Below, in pieces: positions 1 through 14,005 of a stretch of DNA of 64,000 bases (position 1 is the first letter of the stretch; each line of letters starts with the position of its first letter). Location: contig OZ026515.1 of assembly GCA_964019695.1 (NCBI GenBank), forward strand, positions 136,272,549-136,336,548. Direction: 5' to 3'. The translations under genes and the position numbers were made by a program. The notes below the pieces were generated by a model. It did no database searches, was not told where the DNA came from, and was given only the letters and a program-made list of their open reading frames with translations. Origin of the DNA: Loripinus fragilis. Lineage: Eukaryota > Mollusca > Bivalvia > Lucinida > Lucinidae.

Positions 1-3000
1 ACTTCACCAAACATTTAGAAATCATTTATTTTGACGTGTAATGGTATTATATCATCAATAATCGATTACAAATCACAGTGAAAGTATTTTAAAGTCCAAA
101 AACATGAGAATTTTAATGACTATTTTTGTTGTTGTTTTTTTTCCATCTGATCTATTTAAAATATTTTGAAGTGCAACTGTAGTCTATATTCAACCTTGAT
201 GACAATGTATTTATCTGGTGCAATATTATGCTGCAATGTACTATAACCATTCATCCATGCGTATAGTACACATATTCAAGGGCCATATTGGTTAGATAGA
301 GTATATGTGCAAAATAATCTATCAACAGAATTTAATAAAAGTCTAAAGAAAAATATGCTAAAAAGTTGAATATAATTTATGACTAACGGTTATGAAAACG
401 AAACGCACTTGTGCTAATTACATCATTATATTGGGAAAGAATTATCAAGGGAACACATCAAAAATCCAAATACTAAAGTTAGGGCTCGCCCACACTTCAC
501 ATTTTGGGCTGTGACATATCACCCCCCCCCCCCCCCCCTCCTCCAACCTCCAAGTCCGAACTAGCTATTCACATACAGTGTATATTATGTAAAATATGAG
601 ATTGCACTTATGTGCAAAAAGGATTACTTGGGACTTGGGGGGTGAATGTTTTAAATATATTTTTCTATTTACCATATGCTTAATACAAAAAGTGACCATT
701 TTAGCCCAAATATAAAGTGGTACATTCATGGAAATCGGAAATCAAATGCAATATCAAAAAAATAGAGACCAATCATTAAAATGTGATCTTTAATTTTAGG
801 TATACAGCATCTCGAAAGGGGCTCTTACAAGGTATGGGAAATTAACATATGAGTCTGCCTGTTATGATGTATAATGTCAGGAACATCAGAATCAGTGATT
901 GTTGCGTATACGCACAAATACGCAAAGGTTTAGGTATGCACCTGGTCACCTATATGATCCGTGATGCGGTACCTTTTCTACTATTAGTCCAATAACAGGG
1001 TGGTTTGTCTGAGATAGAATTCATTGTGTCTTTATTTAGTAACGCTTGCATGATTTTGTTACTTTTCTTGAAAATCTTGGAGATCTTGTGCACTTCTCTC
1101 TATATAAAGGGTGGAATTGCCCATTCTTGTTAGGGGACATTATAAAGATACAGTAGCGAGGTACGATATAGAGACGCTATTCATTATTATAGGAAGGTAC
1201 ATGAAGTTATATATATTTGACAGTGTTGAAATTGTACATGACAGGGCTATGGCGATTTGTGTTATTGCATTGAATCGCGATGTCTCTGGCAGGTTGCATT
1301 GTATTGAAATAATAAGTCACTGGTTTTCTATTTTGTCATCTGTTGAATTGTCAAGCATTCCGGTTCTATTAGGCGTTATCAATAACTTCCCGTTTTTTGG
1401 CGAAAATAGCGATTGTTACGCACTTGTGTATTAATCTACGCACATGCGTAGTGCCTAAAAATCTTTTGTGACCGTTCTTGCGGCTATAGTAAAGCTGTCC
1501 GGATGGACTCGAAGAGTTATTTCGGCCAAAGGTGGTCGCAGACTATGTCGGGTCTGCACATAAAACCATAATTGCATGCTGGAAGATTTATCAGAGACCG
1601 ATAGGTGAATAAACAATTTTAGCAGCTAGGTTTTAAGTTGTTGTGATTTATATTGCGTTGTTTGAAAGACGATTTACCTTCCAGTGATAGTCGACTTTCT
1701 GTAGCGACCTGTATGTGTCACATCGAGTTATATCTAACACATATAAGAATAAGGGTTAGGTGCATACACTACAACACACTTACATTAATAAGGTGATAGC
1801 TGACATGTATGTTTAGAGATTAGGTAGGGTTTTTTTTCAACAAAATACATGTAGAAATATTGTACGTTTTTCACGCATTAAACAGCAGAATGTAATCTCT
1901 CAATATTGATGTAAATATGTTTGACGAGGGGTCATAATTAGCTGTTTACAACTGATACGTTATACAAGTACGAAATTAGCGTGTGGGCAGGGTGATGTCC
2001 GACGTTAACGTCCAAACGTTACGTCGGCACCACGCTGTTCAACGTTTTCCTGGAATTTCAAGAGAATTGGTATCAGTATTTGTAAACCTCGAAACTATCT
2101 AGATTATGTGACCTGAAAGGGAAAAAAGGCCACGGGCTCTTGATGTTTCGGCTGCGATAGCGTCACAAACCAGGGTGACGTTACAACAGCGTACCGAAGA
2201 TTTTTGTTATGTATGGGTTCGTTCGTTTGGCATAGGAGGTATTGTTTAGCGCTGACATAGGCCAGTCACTAAAAAATACTTTTCTATTACACAATTTTGA
2301 GTGTGGGTGTTTAGAAGAGCCGATCCATCCTTACCTCATGGGAGCCGTTAGCTATACACACACGGGTGAGGGCTAATCGTGCGCTTATAGGGTTAGGCTG
2401 TAGTTTTAAAAAATAAGACGACTGAAATTATTTTATTTTTGTAAACTTGAAATGAACAACGCCATTATTGACGCAACAGAGTGATTCTGAGTAACAAGAT
2501 TCTAAAAGTAGATTGTCTTTTGCAGAATTATCTCTGATTTGTATCCCCTCCTACGTTGGAGGCCGAATGTTGGTAAACCACAGAATCTGAAACCTGAGGG
2601 CACTTAATAGCTGTCCCTTCAGGCCACGAACAGCGTGGGATCAGGTCCCAAGATTCGTGACTATCAATGTAGCCAGAACGAGTTGTTAGCCAACCGGCTG
2701 GAATTGTGATCAATCAAACCAGACGACGTCAAGAGTCAAGATCGCAAATAAAATTACGCGGATTCTATAAGAGGTCCCATAGAAATAAATCTGATGTCCC
2801 AATACGGAGAGACGATCAAATAAATATTATCTCAGAGCCAATTGACTTAGTGTCAACAACATGTGGCCAAGAAGATATAGTGTTCGCGAAACGCGTCTAC
2901 GAAGGGAAAGTACTCTAAACCGCTATACTTAAGATTAAAAGGGCCCAGTTTTTTTTCTTAGATCTTAGATTGTATGTGAATTATATTCTTTACGTTTCTT

Positions 3001-4096
3001 ATTTCTGACTAGTTGACGTACATCTAGAGCAGGACACTCTAAGATTGATTCTAATTGAAATGATCTTAGAGTGGCAACTTGCCCTAGTATTGGATGGTCA
3101 ACTAGCCAGAAATAATAGCGTAGGTGGTGTCATTGTATTATTAATGTGTATTATTAATGTGTTGTCGATGTTTTTTTTGTACATAAAGTACTGGAAAGTT
3201 ATTACTAGTTGTGTGCATTATTTTTCCCCGTTAGCATCATCATCGCATAAAGGAATTTTCCAATAAGATTTCCCCTCTTCCTTCCTGACCGGCTTTATGT
3301 CGTAACACTGCCCATGCTTGAAATTTGATGATGCTACGCTTAATAGTTGCCTTGGGTATATGACTTTTATATTTATGGTGCATTTGACTTTTTATGCAAT
3401 TCCATTGTTCATTTATGACGTCATGTATGATATCATTACCACACAAAAGGGTACCCAGTTATAAACATTTCTAGAGTAATTGGCATATCATGTTACGGGC
3501 GCCAAAATGTTTTATAAAATAACAATATCATTGATAAGTTTGTTGATACTAAATATGGCTTTGTTTGTATTAGGATAGTGGGTGGGCATTCATTTTATGC
3601 CATGGTACCCCAATATTCAACTGTATATTTTGTATTCATTCAAATTTGGAATTCAAAAACTTAACATATTGCAATCTTTATCGAGATACCATTTCAACAT
3701 AAAAACTATCAATATATGTTTAGAATATGTTGACCAAATTTCTTGAAAATCAAAGACCGGTAAAATATTTTTTTAGATCGTTATTAACACACGGTCCTAA
3801 TTTACCAAAATGTAAAATATACAATAAGTATGTTTCAGTGTAAAACATATTTGAATTCTGACTTAGTTTTAATTACGATCTGAGTATATTTATTGGTAGA
3901 AGTTGATATGTTCAGTGCTTTTCCCTTTTACGGATTGGCAAATAAAATAACACTAAACTTTGATAATAATAAGCTCCACAATTCTTATTTAATGAAGTGC
4001 TTGACAATAATAATTACCCAAACTGATACCTAAGGTGACAACTCTACTTAACACAACTAGTTTCTAACGTTAAAACTACATGAAACCAATGTTACG
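1..4096. other. No recognisable gene
   Basis: AT-rich sequence. Open frames of 60-107 codons (for example 1111-1434 on the plus strand, 2706-2918) show no family resemblance, no usable splice context and no repeated motif. The stretch 1480-2930 is somewhat less AT-rich than its surroundings, but I see nothing identifiable in it. Confidence 0.6.
522..538. repeat. Poly-C run (17 nt)
   Basis: Seventeen uninterrupted C in an AT-rich context. Other homopolymer runs of this kind: 18 G at 8665-8682 and 14 C at 30828-30841. Confidence 0.95.
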
Positions 4097-4901
4097 TTTA
4101 AGGTGGTACCGGACTCATCAGCATATGTCCCAAAAGTTACCATCTTTTGATATGTTAAAAAATAGCTCAAAACTCATCTATTTTGACAAAAATAACAGGA
4201 CCTTACCGTGTGTTTTTTAAAAAGTTATTAAACTTTAAAAATCGTAAAATATGAGTTTCTCAAAATATCAATATCTTATATTTTTAAAAAAATGAAACTG
4301 AAAAATGCCATATTATTTCCTGCGAATACGCTACATGCTATTGGCTAATAAAAGAACACAAAAACACAGCGAAAAAAGGCACGTAGCTTATTTTTTAAGC
4401 TAAACTCTATTTTGTAAAAAAACATTAAGGCCAAAAAATCTTTTAAATCTAGAATAAAAAATGTCACACAATGTCACTAGAGAAACAAAAAACTTATTAT
4501 TTTGAAGGAAATTTTGCATAGAAACTTATTTCCCATTGGTATCCTGGGTCAGGTGAGGTACTTGATTGTATCGATTCCTAATCTTTGCAACCTTACTTAC
4601 TTTTATAATAAATTAAAAAAAGCATATGTCACCGTGCTCGTTTTTTTCTTTTTTGTGCTATTTTCTTTTTTACCTCTGAAATAAAAACAGGCATGGAGTG
4701 CCATACCTGCTTCATTGTTTAATTTAGGTCCGTGTGCGTAGACAGTGTATTGTTGAGTTGATGTTGTTAAATTTAGGTCCGTGTGCAAAAAGCCTATTAT
4801 TTGTCTATTCCTCATCTGGCACGTTCTAGGACCCCTTTAGACCTTTATAAGTGCGTGCATGCGTGCGCGCGCTTGTGTGTGTGCCAAAATGAGGGTGAGT
4901 G

Positions 4902-4904
<3 letters not shown>

Positions 4905-4969
<65 letters not shown>
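4905..4969. repeat. (GA)n microsatellite
   Basis: About 32 uninterrupted GA units, preceded by GTGCGCGCGC/GTGTGT-rich sequence at 4853-4884. Confidence 0.97.
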
Positions 4970-4974
<5 letters not shown>

Positions 4975-6025
4975 AGGGGCAATTCACGTGCTGTTGATTC
5001 ATAGCATTTTTGTTGTTGCCTTTATTTTTTCTCTTTTTCTTTACTTTACGTACAGTATACGTATTCTGGATTCGTTACAAATTTGACGTCATCAGCAAAT
5101 GCGTATAGAAGTGTCGACAGGATGACGCAAGTCTTTGATCTGGAAAAATGTTCTATTTCGAAAACTTTGTTGCAAGTTTTAAAGCGGGGAAAATAACCTC
5201 ATGCAACTATGGTTTTCTGATACACTAATATCTGCTAGACCCCTCAGGGTCATAACCCTAGCCTTTCAGGTTTGGGTTTCAACATCACCATGGTGTTCTA
5301 GCAGGTGGTAATGCATAGAAATTTACGTTTGATCTCAATATTGAAGTTATTAAACCAGCTGTAAAAAGTGATGAAATGTGAGGCTCGCCAAGAATTTGTC
5401 ACTTTTTTGTGACAAGCTTAATAAATTTGATAATAAAGGAGCACGACTGTTAGGTTCTATTATTGTATGGCCCTAAAACTACTTTTAAATCATGTTTAGA
5501 AATTGCGTGGAACTACGCTTTGATGTTGCCATATAATTATATGTGAAACCATTACGGACGTCATTACATAGCGTTACCAAAATTTGTAAACCACTAGTGG
5601 TACACGTTGTTATATCACTCCCATAATAAACGCAAACGAACAAACAAATAAATAAACAAACAAACAAACAAGCAATAAGGCTCAAACCAGGGAGTACTTG
5701 GTCTGAAGTTGAACATTCTAGCACTGCGGCAATGGGTAAAGGAGGGATGATACACGAGTTTAGTTCTTTTCATAAAGGCAATTAGTTAATGCTAAGACAA
5801 GCATGCATATGAGAACGGCCATTTTAGATTATTCACAGCTCGCATTTATATACAAAATAAGCCTCAGTCAAAAAACTCCCCACTGGCTAGCTAAAAATAG
5901 CGCAAAGGCACGCCCCAGCATTTGGCGAGCGCTCTCACAGTGTTCAATTGCTCTTGAGTTTCATTCAAGCTAAAAAGGGAGCCCTCCCACCTACAACGTC
6001 ATATTTACAAAGATAATGGACTTAA

Positions 6026-6205
6026 GAGGCACAGTGGCTCAGTTCGTAGAGTGTTAAACTAGGGATAGAAGGATTACTAATTTGTGAATCACCAATGTCC
6101 TAGTAGACATTTTTCAGTTACCGCGGACCTTAGGATTTGTAAGGTGTAGCACACCTTAGACTTACGTTATTTAAGAGGGGCGATCTCAGCAGGTTAATTC
6201 AGAAA
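6026..6205 (+). mobile_element. Possible second SINE family, tRNA-like head
   Basis: The head GAGGCACAGTGGCTCAGTTC (then GTAGAGTG) is tRNA-like. The 3' part contains TAGACATTTTTCAGTTAC and ends TTATTTAAGAGGGGCGATCT. The same 3' blocks recur in reverse at 10495-10620, so this is a repeat family, but no target duplication was identified. Confidence 0.5.
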
Positions 6206-7987
6206 CGTTTAACAACTTTATTAGTTGTAACTTGCGACTCGGTTAATTTCTTGTTAGGAAATCATATGAAGTGCTTTAAAAAAAGTCATCTTCAGCAAAC
6301 TAATATTTTCTGTTAAAGTGCTGATGTAATGTAGTCGTGAAATGTTGCAGGCTTTTTATGTCTGCTGATTATATTAAAATGGACGCTGGACTACTTTTAT
6401 GATGGAAGTAAACATAATGAATCCAGAACAGGCTGCAACTCATGCAACGGTTTGACTCTGTTAGAAAGAAAGATTTCAACCTCCACTTCTGCACTAGAAA
6501 CCGAAATTATATTCAATCTATTGAGTCTGACTGCAGAACTAAGGGAGAATCACATTCATTTGCACACTCTTATTCGGATGCTCGATTGGACCTTTCGTGC
6601 AAGAGGACTCGGTTTGGAATTTTGGTCCGATTGAAGTCAAAATTCATATGGAGCAGTCTGATATATGTAGATGGCTTCCATGCGAGCTGGACATTTCTTG
6701 TACTTCAACAACAGCAGAATCTAGGGCGAAGATTTGGTACCAGTAAAATGCATTTGAGGACCCCAATGGCTTAGGCTGCTGTCCGTTCTAAGGCGGTTGT
6801 TCTGTTGTTGTTGACTTTTTGTTTATTGTTACTCCCATTGTATGAGTCTGTAATTGTTCTATGTTTTGTTGTACGTTACTTTATGTCCATTCTAGTTTTG
6901 CAATCATCTTGATGGGGAAGAGAAAGCTGGTTGCTTTGCTTAGTTTGTCTTCCTGGTGTCTCTTGATGGTTGTGTGGCTCTTCCTCGAGGTGCCATGGGT
7001 TTGTCTGCTGTTTGTGATTGTGGTATTTCCTGATCATACTCACTTACTATTTTAGGTTGTGAATACCCTTCATACCTCCTTAACATGAACCACAAGACTG
7101 GTGACCTTGAAACATGGTTTACATCATTGGATAGTAAGTGAGTATGAGCTGGAAATGCCCCTGACCAGGTCCCATACTGTTTTGGAATTTGATCATGAAA
7201 TAATTTCGCAATAACTAAGTCAGGTTACAATTATTGTTTACCTATTTTTGTATGCAGACAGAGGTGCAATAGATATTGAAACATATGAAGCGAAATTTTA
7301 GTTTGTAGGCCTGGGTCAAACCCTTTGTGTGGACCTGGCGGTGGGGCGCTGGCCAAAAATCAACTTTTCACAATATGGTATATGCAGCAACATGGTAGCA
7401 AACAGTTTGCCAGAAGACACACCCTCTACCCGTGCATTGAGCTACATTATATCAAGGCTTCGTTAGAGCTCTACTCCTAGGAAATTTTTATCATCAAAAC
7501 TGAGTTCTGCTGGTGCAAGAAGGGTTGTTGTCAGTTTCTAGTGTAGGTACATGTATGTCCATGAAGTACTGTTAAACCGCTTAGTCAAGCTTGTCATGAA
7601 AAACTGTGGTTCCACCCCCAACCCACTTCACCAAATAAATAACATGAGGTAAAAAGCTATACTAATTGTCTTTTTGTATTTTACTCCTTCTGAATTTCTA
7701 AGGGTGCTCAACTAAGCATGTATTGAATTAAACAGTTTTAGCATTTTTCTGGAGGTGGGAAATAATGATTTATAATAATTATTATAGATTGGTGAATTCA
7801 TTCAGTATGTTGAAGATAAGGAGCTAGATATGATAGGATGCAGCTTAATCACATTTGTCATTTAGCCCGTCTGCCTGTCCCTCCTGTAGTCATTTATGAT
7901 ATTTTGTGCTTTTTGATTTTTTATGATCACTACAATCAATCAATATCATATTAAGTTCATCCAAATCGACTCAACAATTATCTATAT

Positions 7988-8440
7988 GCATACTGGGTAA
8001 TTTTGCATGCCTATTTATTGTCTGCAGTATCTTTTGTCTTTCCTTTTATTTAAATTAACTCATTAAAAGATCCTTGGGGAATATCATGACAGTGCTAAAC
8101 AGTTTGGATTTGGATGATTTTTTTGTTTGTTTGTTTGATTTGATTCTTTACGTCCACTCAACAGTCTTTCAGTTATGTGGGACGGTTCTTCCTGGGTTTA
8201 ACCAGTACTAAGCTAGGATAAATGTGTCTTGCTCAAGGACCACAACGCAGTGACGCCGGTGAGGCTCGAACCCGCTACCCTTCAGTCTTGAGTCAAGCAC
8301 TCTACCACTGAGCCACTGCGCTCCCAGGATTTGGATGAAGCCAGATATTTTGTCAGGCCTGAATTTGTTCCAAATTGTTTGCAAATGTGGCTCATCAATA
8401 GATGACAACAGTCGACACTAGTGGAAAATTAGATACGAGT
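7988..8440. repeat. Family A hairpin, interrupted by SINE copy 1
   Basis: It starts TACTGGGTAATTTTGCATGC. The arm GCTAAACAGTTTGGATTTGG is followed by the SINE and then resumes as GAAGCCAGATATTTTGTCAG and CCAAATTGTTTGCAAA. It ends CGACACTAGTGG. Confidence 0.7.
8118..8326 (-). mobile_element. tRNA-derived SINE, copy 1
   Basis: Read on the minus strand, the head is GGGAGCGCAGTGGCTCAGTG with a box B-like GGTTCGAGCC region, then a conserved middle around TTGAGCAAGACACATTTATC and a tail ending in CAAACAAACAAA. It is flanked by a perfect 12-bp duplication GGATTTGGATGA (8106-8117 and 8327-8338). It is inserted in a family A hairpin. Confidence 0.9.
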
Positions 8441-9311
8441 ATAATGACACTTTAATTAATAGAATCGACTGAGTTAGACTATATTGACTTTTGGTGTATT
8501 TATAGGGGCGTATCCAGGATTTCTGGAAAGGATGTTCATATGTATAAAGGCACGGGGTTCGCTATAACTGATTTTATCTGTTTTTTCTTAAATATCACAT
8601 GAAAATGAAATAATTTGGTCTCACTGAGAGCAAATTATTTCATTTCCGTAGGATGTTTAAAAATGGGGGGGGGGGGGGGGGGTTCGAGCAAACCCCCTGA
8701 ACCCCCTCTAAATCTGCCACTGATTTAACTTAACGTTAGCAATTTCCCAGTATTCGTCATGGTTTTGTAGATTCTGAAACATAGGAAACTAGATTTTTTG
8801 TCCAAATGTCTGGGACGAAATCCTGTTTAAAGATTGACAATAGAAGCATGAATGCTATAAATCCTTACCTCGTTTGAATCTAAGAACAAAATTGAAACAA
8901 GTCTCTAAGATAAATAGATAGGTAGGCAGTTGGTTGGGTGGGTGGATGTATGGATGTGAGGGTGGAAACAGATAGATACCATACGTTTTGAACGTACATT
9001 TGTTGCAGAAACGACGTTACACCGTCTATTGTCAACGTTTAAAAGCTGTATGTGACAGATAAGGTCATAAATTCAAACTGGCGACTGAATGACGTGATGC
9101 AATTCCTTGGTCTGTGCTGTGATTTATCAAATCATTGAATTGGCTATACAGTGTTAGAATGCGTTCTAAGGCTATTGTTCTGTTGTTGTTGATTCATTGC
9201 GTTATGCGTTTGGTCTTTGTTGTGTAGTATGCCATTCCTAGTTTTGCAGTCATCTGAATGGGGATGAGAGAGCTGGTTAATGTTCTGCCTCTCTTGCTCA
9301 GTTATTCTGCA

Positions 9312-9315
<4 letters not shown>

Positions 9316-9342
<27 letters not shown>

Positions 9343-9361
9343 CGTGCGTGCGTGCGTGCGT
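9316..9361. repeat. (GT)n(GCGT)n microsatellite
   Basis: GTGTGTGTGTGTGTG followed by CGCGCGTGTGTGCGTGCGTG. Confidence 0.95.
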
Positions 9362-10494
9362 CATTTGCTTGTCACACTTAGTATTTCATAACTGCAAAGG
9401 CTGTTTTTCGCCAATGATGTTCCTCATTACCTCTAATCTCTATACGTGATGGAAGTAGTTATGGACACACGCATTTATCCACTTACCAATGGTTTATAGT
9501 GTGAAGCTTTATTGAAATAGTACAAAAGATGTATTTGGCCTTTTGTTTATGCTTGGTGTCTTCATAGCTCATTTTAGCCCTGTGAAATGCTAAAACCATT
9601 TTCCGCAAAAGGGCCAAACCCCTGGCTTCATATAGGGGGACTATTCAGAGTGGGAACTCCATAAAATGCCACAGGAACGCGTCTGATACTTATATCTCAA
9701 GCATCAGCTTTCTGCTGCAAGTGAGCTCTCTCCCATTAAGTATAATATACCAGTCGGTTTTAACCACGCACTCAATCCCCTGACATGGCGGGGGTATAGC
9801 CGGGCAAATGTACCATGTTTTAACTTTTTGCATTGTCCCCTTAGTGCGGGGAAAATTTGTGGCATTTGATATGGCAGTATAAAGTCAAACATGACAGACG
9901 GTGTAGAAAACTGCCATGGTTTTAACAAAAGTCAAAGTCCCCACTGTTCTCCAGTTAGAAATGACTAGTGCATAAATTCAAGTCCACTTAAGGGTCAAGG
10001 GGGAACCCAAATTGCTAAGTAGTTCGGTACATGAATGGTCAAAACAAGATACGGACGTCCATGCTTGAATTCCATGTCCACTCCTTATCTCCTTTGCATT
10101 CTTATGATTTTCAATTACTATGTTCCAGCTATATTGGCTTGCACAAGTTGCAAACGCCTTATGCATTTTCACTGTCCATTAACCTGAGCTTGATGAAATA
10201 TCGACGCCAAAAAAAATAATCATATTGGACGTAGAAACATCGAATTTACCTATACTCGCAAGTTACAACAAGTGAATGCATGCATGTATGGAACAAGAAG
10301 GAACTTTAAAAAAGATATTCGGCTGCATTTAAATCGTGAAATATATTTTTCGGTACATGTTTTTACACTTGCAAACTGGTGAAATGCCATCATGTGACAT
10401 TTCATCAGGGTATGCACTCTTTGTTAAGGCAAAAAAGATCTCAGGGCAAAAAATATAATATTTAGTAGCAGACGAAAAAGATAGGTTCCAGATA

Positions 10495-10620
10495 CTGCTG
10501 ACATCGCCCCTCTTAAATAAAGTCCAAAGTTAGGCTCAGTTGACGGACAAATCGTAATGTAAGGTGCAACTGAAAAATGTCTAGTATTGTGTCATGGGGC
10601 AAGACACTTTATCAGCTTAT
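10495..10620 (-). repeat. Second copy of the 6.0-6.2 kb SINE-like family
   Basis: In reverse orientation it shares TATTTAAGAGGGGCGATGTC and CTAGACATTTTTCAGTTGC with 6026-6205. It also carries AAAGTGTCTTGCCCCATGAC, similar to the conserved middle motif of the main SINE. Confidence 0.5.
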
Positions 10621-11624
10621 AGTTTTACATTGAATACGCATGAATATTAACTTTTCTGATCAGAATTTCCTGACTAGGTATAACCTGGAATGCATTGAGG
10701 GGTGAAACTGGATCAGACGGTCAAAATATATTTGGTCATACAGATGTGTTGATAAATGATATTTTTTGTGAACACCAATACTTGTACGTTTAAAGACAAT
10801 AAATAAAGATAACTCTTACTTTTTTTAGAAACACTCGGTTATCTTTTGATATGGGTCCTGTACCACCTTAATATGTAACATTATTAAAAATGTAAATTCA
10901 TAAGTTATACTTTAGCTGGGTTCGTATTCTATGCATACAAATTTGTTTCTGGAACTCACTAGTTCATGTAGAACACTATTCTAAGAAACCACTGTCCAGT
11001 CTCTGATACACACTATCCTGGTCAAGGCACCAAAATATGGCTACTCTTGTTCAGATTGGATGTAAATGAATGCTTGGTCTTCTTGTTTTCACACAATAAT
11101 TGTTATGATATTATGTTTCTTCAACAGTATCACGCAGGACATGAGGTAGTGATATGCAATATCTTGGCCCCCTGGTACCATGATATGGATCCATAACCTT
11201 GGGCATTATTAATTTTGCTTATACTGACCTACACACATAAAAGGTAAGACATGACAATAGTATCGGGTTTTTTTAATTTTCATGAAATTTGGCTCAGATC
11301 AGCAGGATATATATGGCATTTTTGGTAATATGATATCTTGACAAAGACTAAAACATAACTATCTTTGAAATTTAATGTGGAGTTCTTTGTAAATTTTTGA
11401 GAAGAAATATTGAAATTTTATTATCCCGTCTTCAGAAAACGTAAACCATAATTTATCCAAATGGTTTTGTGGCATTAATATAATGCCTGTGATGTTCTGG
11501 AGTCAATCTAGATAACCAATCTTGGAAATAAAATAAACTATAGATTTCGGACATAGAAATTTTGAGACATGTATTACCTCAAAGTTGGAGCAAGTCAGGG
11601 CTGCCTCCTAATCCTCGTTTTCAA

Positions 11625-12646
11625 CTATACTGCTCAACAAAAGTTTAGCACTGATAAATAAAAATTGATTTTTATTTGAGCAAATGGCTTAGAGTTATAA
11701 AATATCTGCTGAAATGATGGTTTGATATGTGATAAAGTTGAGGAAACCAATTGGTGTACTTTAATTGGATTTCTACTGCGTCGTTCATTATTTTAAACAA
11801 GAGAGGGTCAAAAACGTGTTTCAACTGCATTACTGGCAATACAAAATTGACACAGCATCGGTTTATAAAGTCCTTTGTTTTCCAGCTTGGTTGGATCAGC
11901 CATTCTGAAAAAAAATAAAGGCTGTCTCCATTGAGCGTTTGAAGCAAAAGTTGAGTCTTGATAACAACTAACGTCGTTGTTATAATGACGTTTACAAGTC
12001 AAAAACAGAACTGTTTTCGTTGTGTAAACATGCTTAATTTGAAGGGTTTTCATGTTTAAGGGGATGCCAAAAGAGAGACGATTAAGGGTAAGGCACGTTT
12101 ATTAAATTTTGTCTCTGGGTATTTAGGTCATATAAAAATGTGACGTCAATCTGAAGTTGAGGCTAAATGTAGGCGGTAACGCTATCTAAAGAAGACGTTT
12201 TCAAAGGATCAACTAACATAAATGATCCAAGTGCTTGTGCCACTCTAGCATCAAAAAGATTACTTGATCGCTGGATTCAGTTCGCTTAAAAGTCAAGAAG
12301 TGGAAGAATACCATTTTAACGTCATAATGGAACGGTAAAACGTGGCCTAAACGGGTATCAAACTTTGATGTTTTTAACGTTTTTCATCATTGAGAACCTT
12401 TTGCTTAATATAAGAATCAAAAGTTTCAATTTCCGATGTAGATGTGTATCAATGATATGCCCATGACATCAAATTTAACGTCAATCCACTGACGCCTAAC
12501 CAGAATACCTTTTGCCTGGCGGACATGAAAAAACGTAAATTTTAAGATCCCCATTCATTTTGACAACATCAAATAAAATGTTTCATTTTCATTCAAAGTG
12601 GGGCATCATATTAAAATCCGTGCTAAACTTTAGTTGAGCAGTATAT
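11625..12646. mobile_element. 1-kb element with Tc1/mariner-type inverted ends
   Basis: The left end reads TATACTGCTCAACAAAAGTT followed by TAGCAC. The right end reads GTGCTAAACTTTAGTTGAGC followed by AGTATA. The ends carry TA and pair over about 26 bp with one mismatch. A short plus frame near 12065 (MPKERRLR) might be a transposase start, but no catalytic motif was found, so it is non-autonomous or heavily decayed. Confidence 0.68.
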
Positions 12647-13526
12647 CTAATGCAATAAATATATTTTCATAGTTTGTACATGTTGAGTTATCAATATGCT
12701 AAGTTTAAAGAAAATCCATGTGTGGGCACAGATGTAAGTTCCCCTTTGCATTAATTATGAATTATTTTATAACGCTCAGTGTTATCCCCCTTCATTTGCA
12801 TTACTCAAAAGAGCCAACTGTTTACCACGCATTTATCTATACACTGGTTTCATACATCATTGATATCTTTCATATCATCAGATTATTATTTAACACCCAA
12901 TTTATACAAAAGTAATTAAATATGCATTTCTTTTGCTGTTAAGTATATAATTAATTGACATAAAACATATGTAACATGCTGGTCCAGGACAACGCCCTGG
13001 CTTACAGAATGCAAACATCTCTTATTTGACGCAGCTTGGATTGTTCTTTAACGAAACATTTCAGCCAGAATTTTTATTAAATCAACTTGGATAGGCAGAA
13101 ATTACAATTGCACTGAATTTTGTCTAAAAAAAAAGACGACGATGGTAGATCACAACGTTAATCTTGTAAACCGCTGTTTTTGGCCATCGTAAACACAGTT
13201 TTGCTTTTAAAGAGGAGGGACCTAGGGCCCTGGATCGCTTCTCTGAATCCTGGCACATGAAGAGATGATGTGGCATGCAGCAAGTGTAGTTATAATACTT
13301 TCCTGAAAATGAACAAGAAATGTGCTGATCAGACTGAGGAGATGCGCAGGCTAGTCAAATTATCAGATCTGCTACCTACTCAGGATACTGTGCTGTCTGG
13401 ACAAGCACTAGCTTACATGTATATAGAAGCTTATAACTCTTATCATGATCTATATTTTTGTACTACACTCCTCCCCATTTTTATACAATTAACAAACAGG
13501 ATTCCAGTTAATAGCATGTAGGTGAA

Positions 13527-13668
13527 AACACAGGAGCTTGAAGTTCGATCCCCATAACACTTCTAAACACTTAAAATCGAAAATCTCATTATGTAGTGAC
13601 ATTGTGAGCTTTTGGTTTTGAGGCTATAGAGGTGATATAAAGACATAACTTCAAGCTCATGTGGTGGA
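13527..13668. repeat. Short relative of the 23.4-24.4 kb foldback
   Basis: CACAGGAGCTTGAAGTTCGA at left pairs with ACTTCAAGCTCATGTGGTGG at right. The internal motif GAGCTTTTGGTTTTGAGGCT is the same as at 24250. It looks like a deleted copy of the larger element. Confidence 0.65.
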
Positions 13669-13671
13669 AAT

Positions 13672-13748
13672 CAGTGTAGACCCTGATCAGCTGGCTTTTG
13701 AGAAGCCAGCTGATCATGATCTACACTGTTTTCAAAACAGTGTATATC
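13672..13748. repeat. Family D short hairpin
   Basis: AGTGTAGACCCTGATCAGCT pairs with AGCTGATCATGATCTACACT around GGCTTTTGAGAAGCC. Confidence 0.72.
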
Positions 13749-13811
13749 TAAGTTCAGGATGGTAAGGATTCATTATAAGCCAATCATTGCAAGCCTTCAG
13801 CTTGGGTGAGC

Positions 13812-14005
13812 GAGAGCACAGTGGCTAAGTGGAAGAGTGCTGGACTTAAGACCGAGGGGCCGTAGGATTGAGCCTCATCAGCATCACTGTGTTGTGTCCT
13901 TGAGCAAGACACATTAATGCTTATTTGGTACTGGTTCAACGCATAAAATGCTCGTCCTGACCTAACGGAAAATTTGTTGAGTGGGACGTAAAGAATCAAA
14001 TTAAA
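13812..14005 (+). mobile_element. tRNA-derived SINE, copy 2 (diverged)
   Basis: It starts GAGAGCACAGTGGCTAAGTG and ends GTAAAGAATCAAATTAAA. A perfect 13-bp target duplication AGCTTGGGTGAGC (13799-13811, 14006-14018) flanks it. Confidence 0.88.

Larger units (their letters stand above)
4097..11624. other. Gene-free repeat-containing stretch
   Basis: Apart from the SINEs and microsatellites listed, it holds a diverged duplication: 6786-6930 and 9160-9275 share TTCTAAGGCGGTTGTTCTGT-like and AGTTTTGCAATCATCTTGAT-like blocks. TTAAGGTGGTACCGGACTCA at 4099 and its inverted partner at about 10850-10871 are also here. A (CAAA)n-like tract lies at 5635-5672. Confidence 0.55.

Noticed and set aside
1111..1434. 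107-codon plus-strand frame
   Set aside because: No family resemblance, and no support from the surroundings or composition.
6442..6774. 110-codon frame, possible coding exon or retroelement piece
   Set aside because: Two frames look equally open and neither resembles a family I know. The following sequence is repeated in diverged form at 9160-9275, so it is more likely part of an unidentified repeat.
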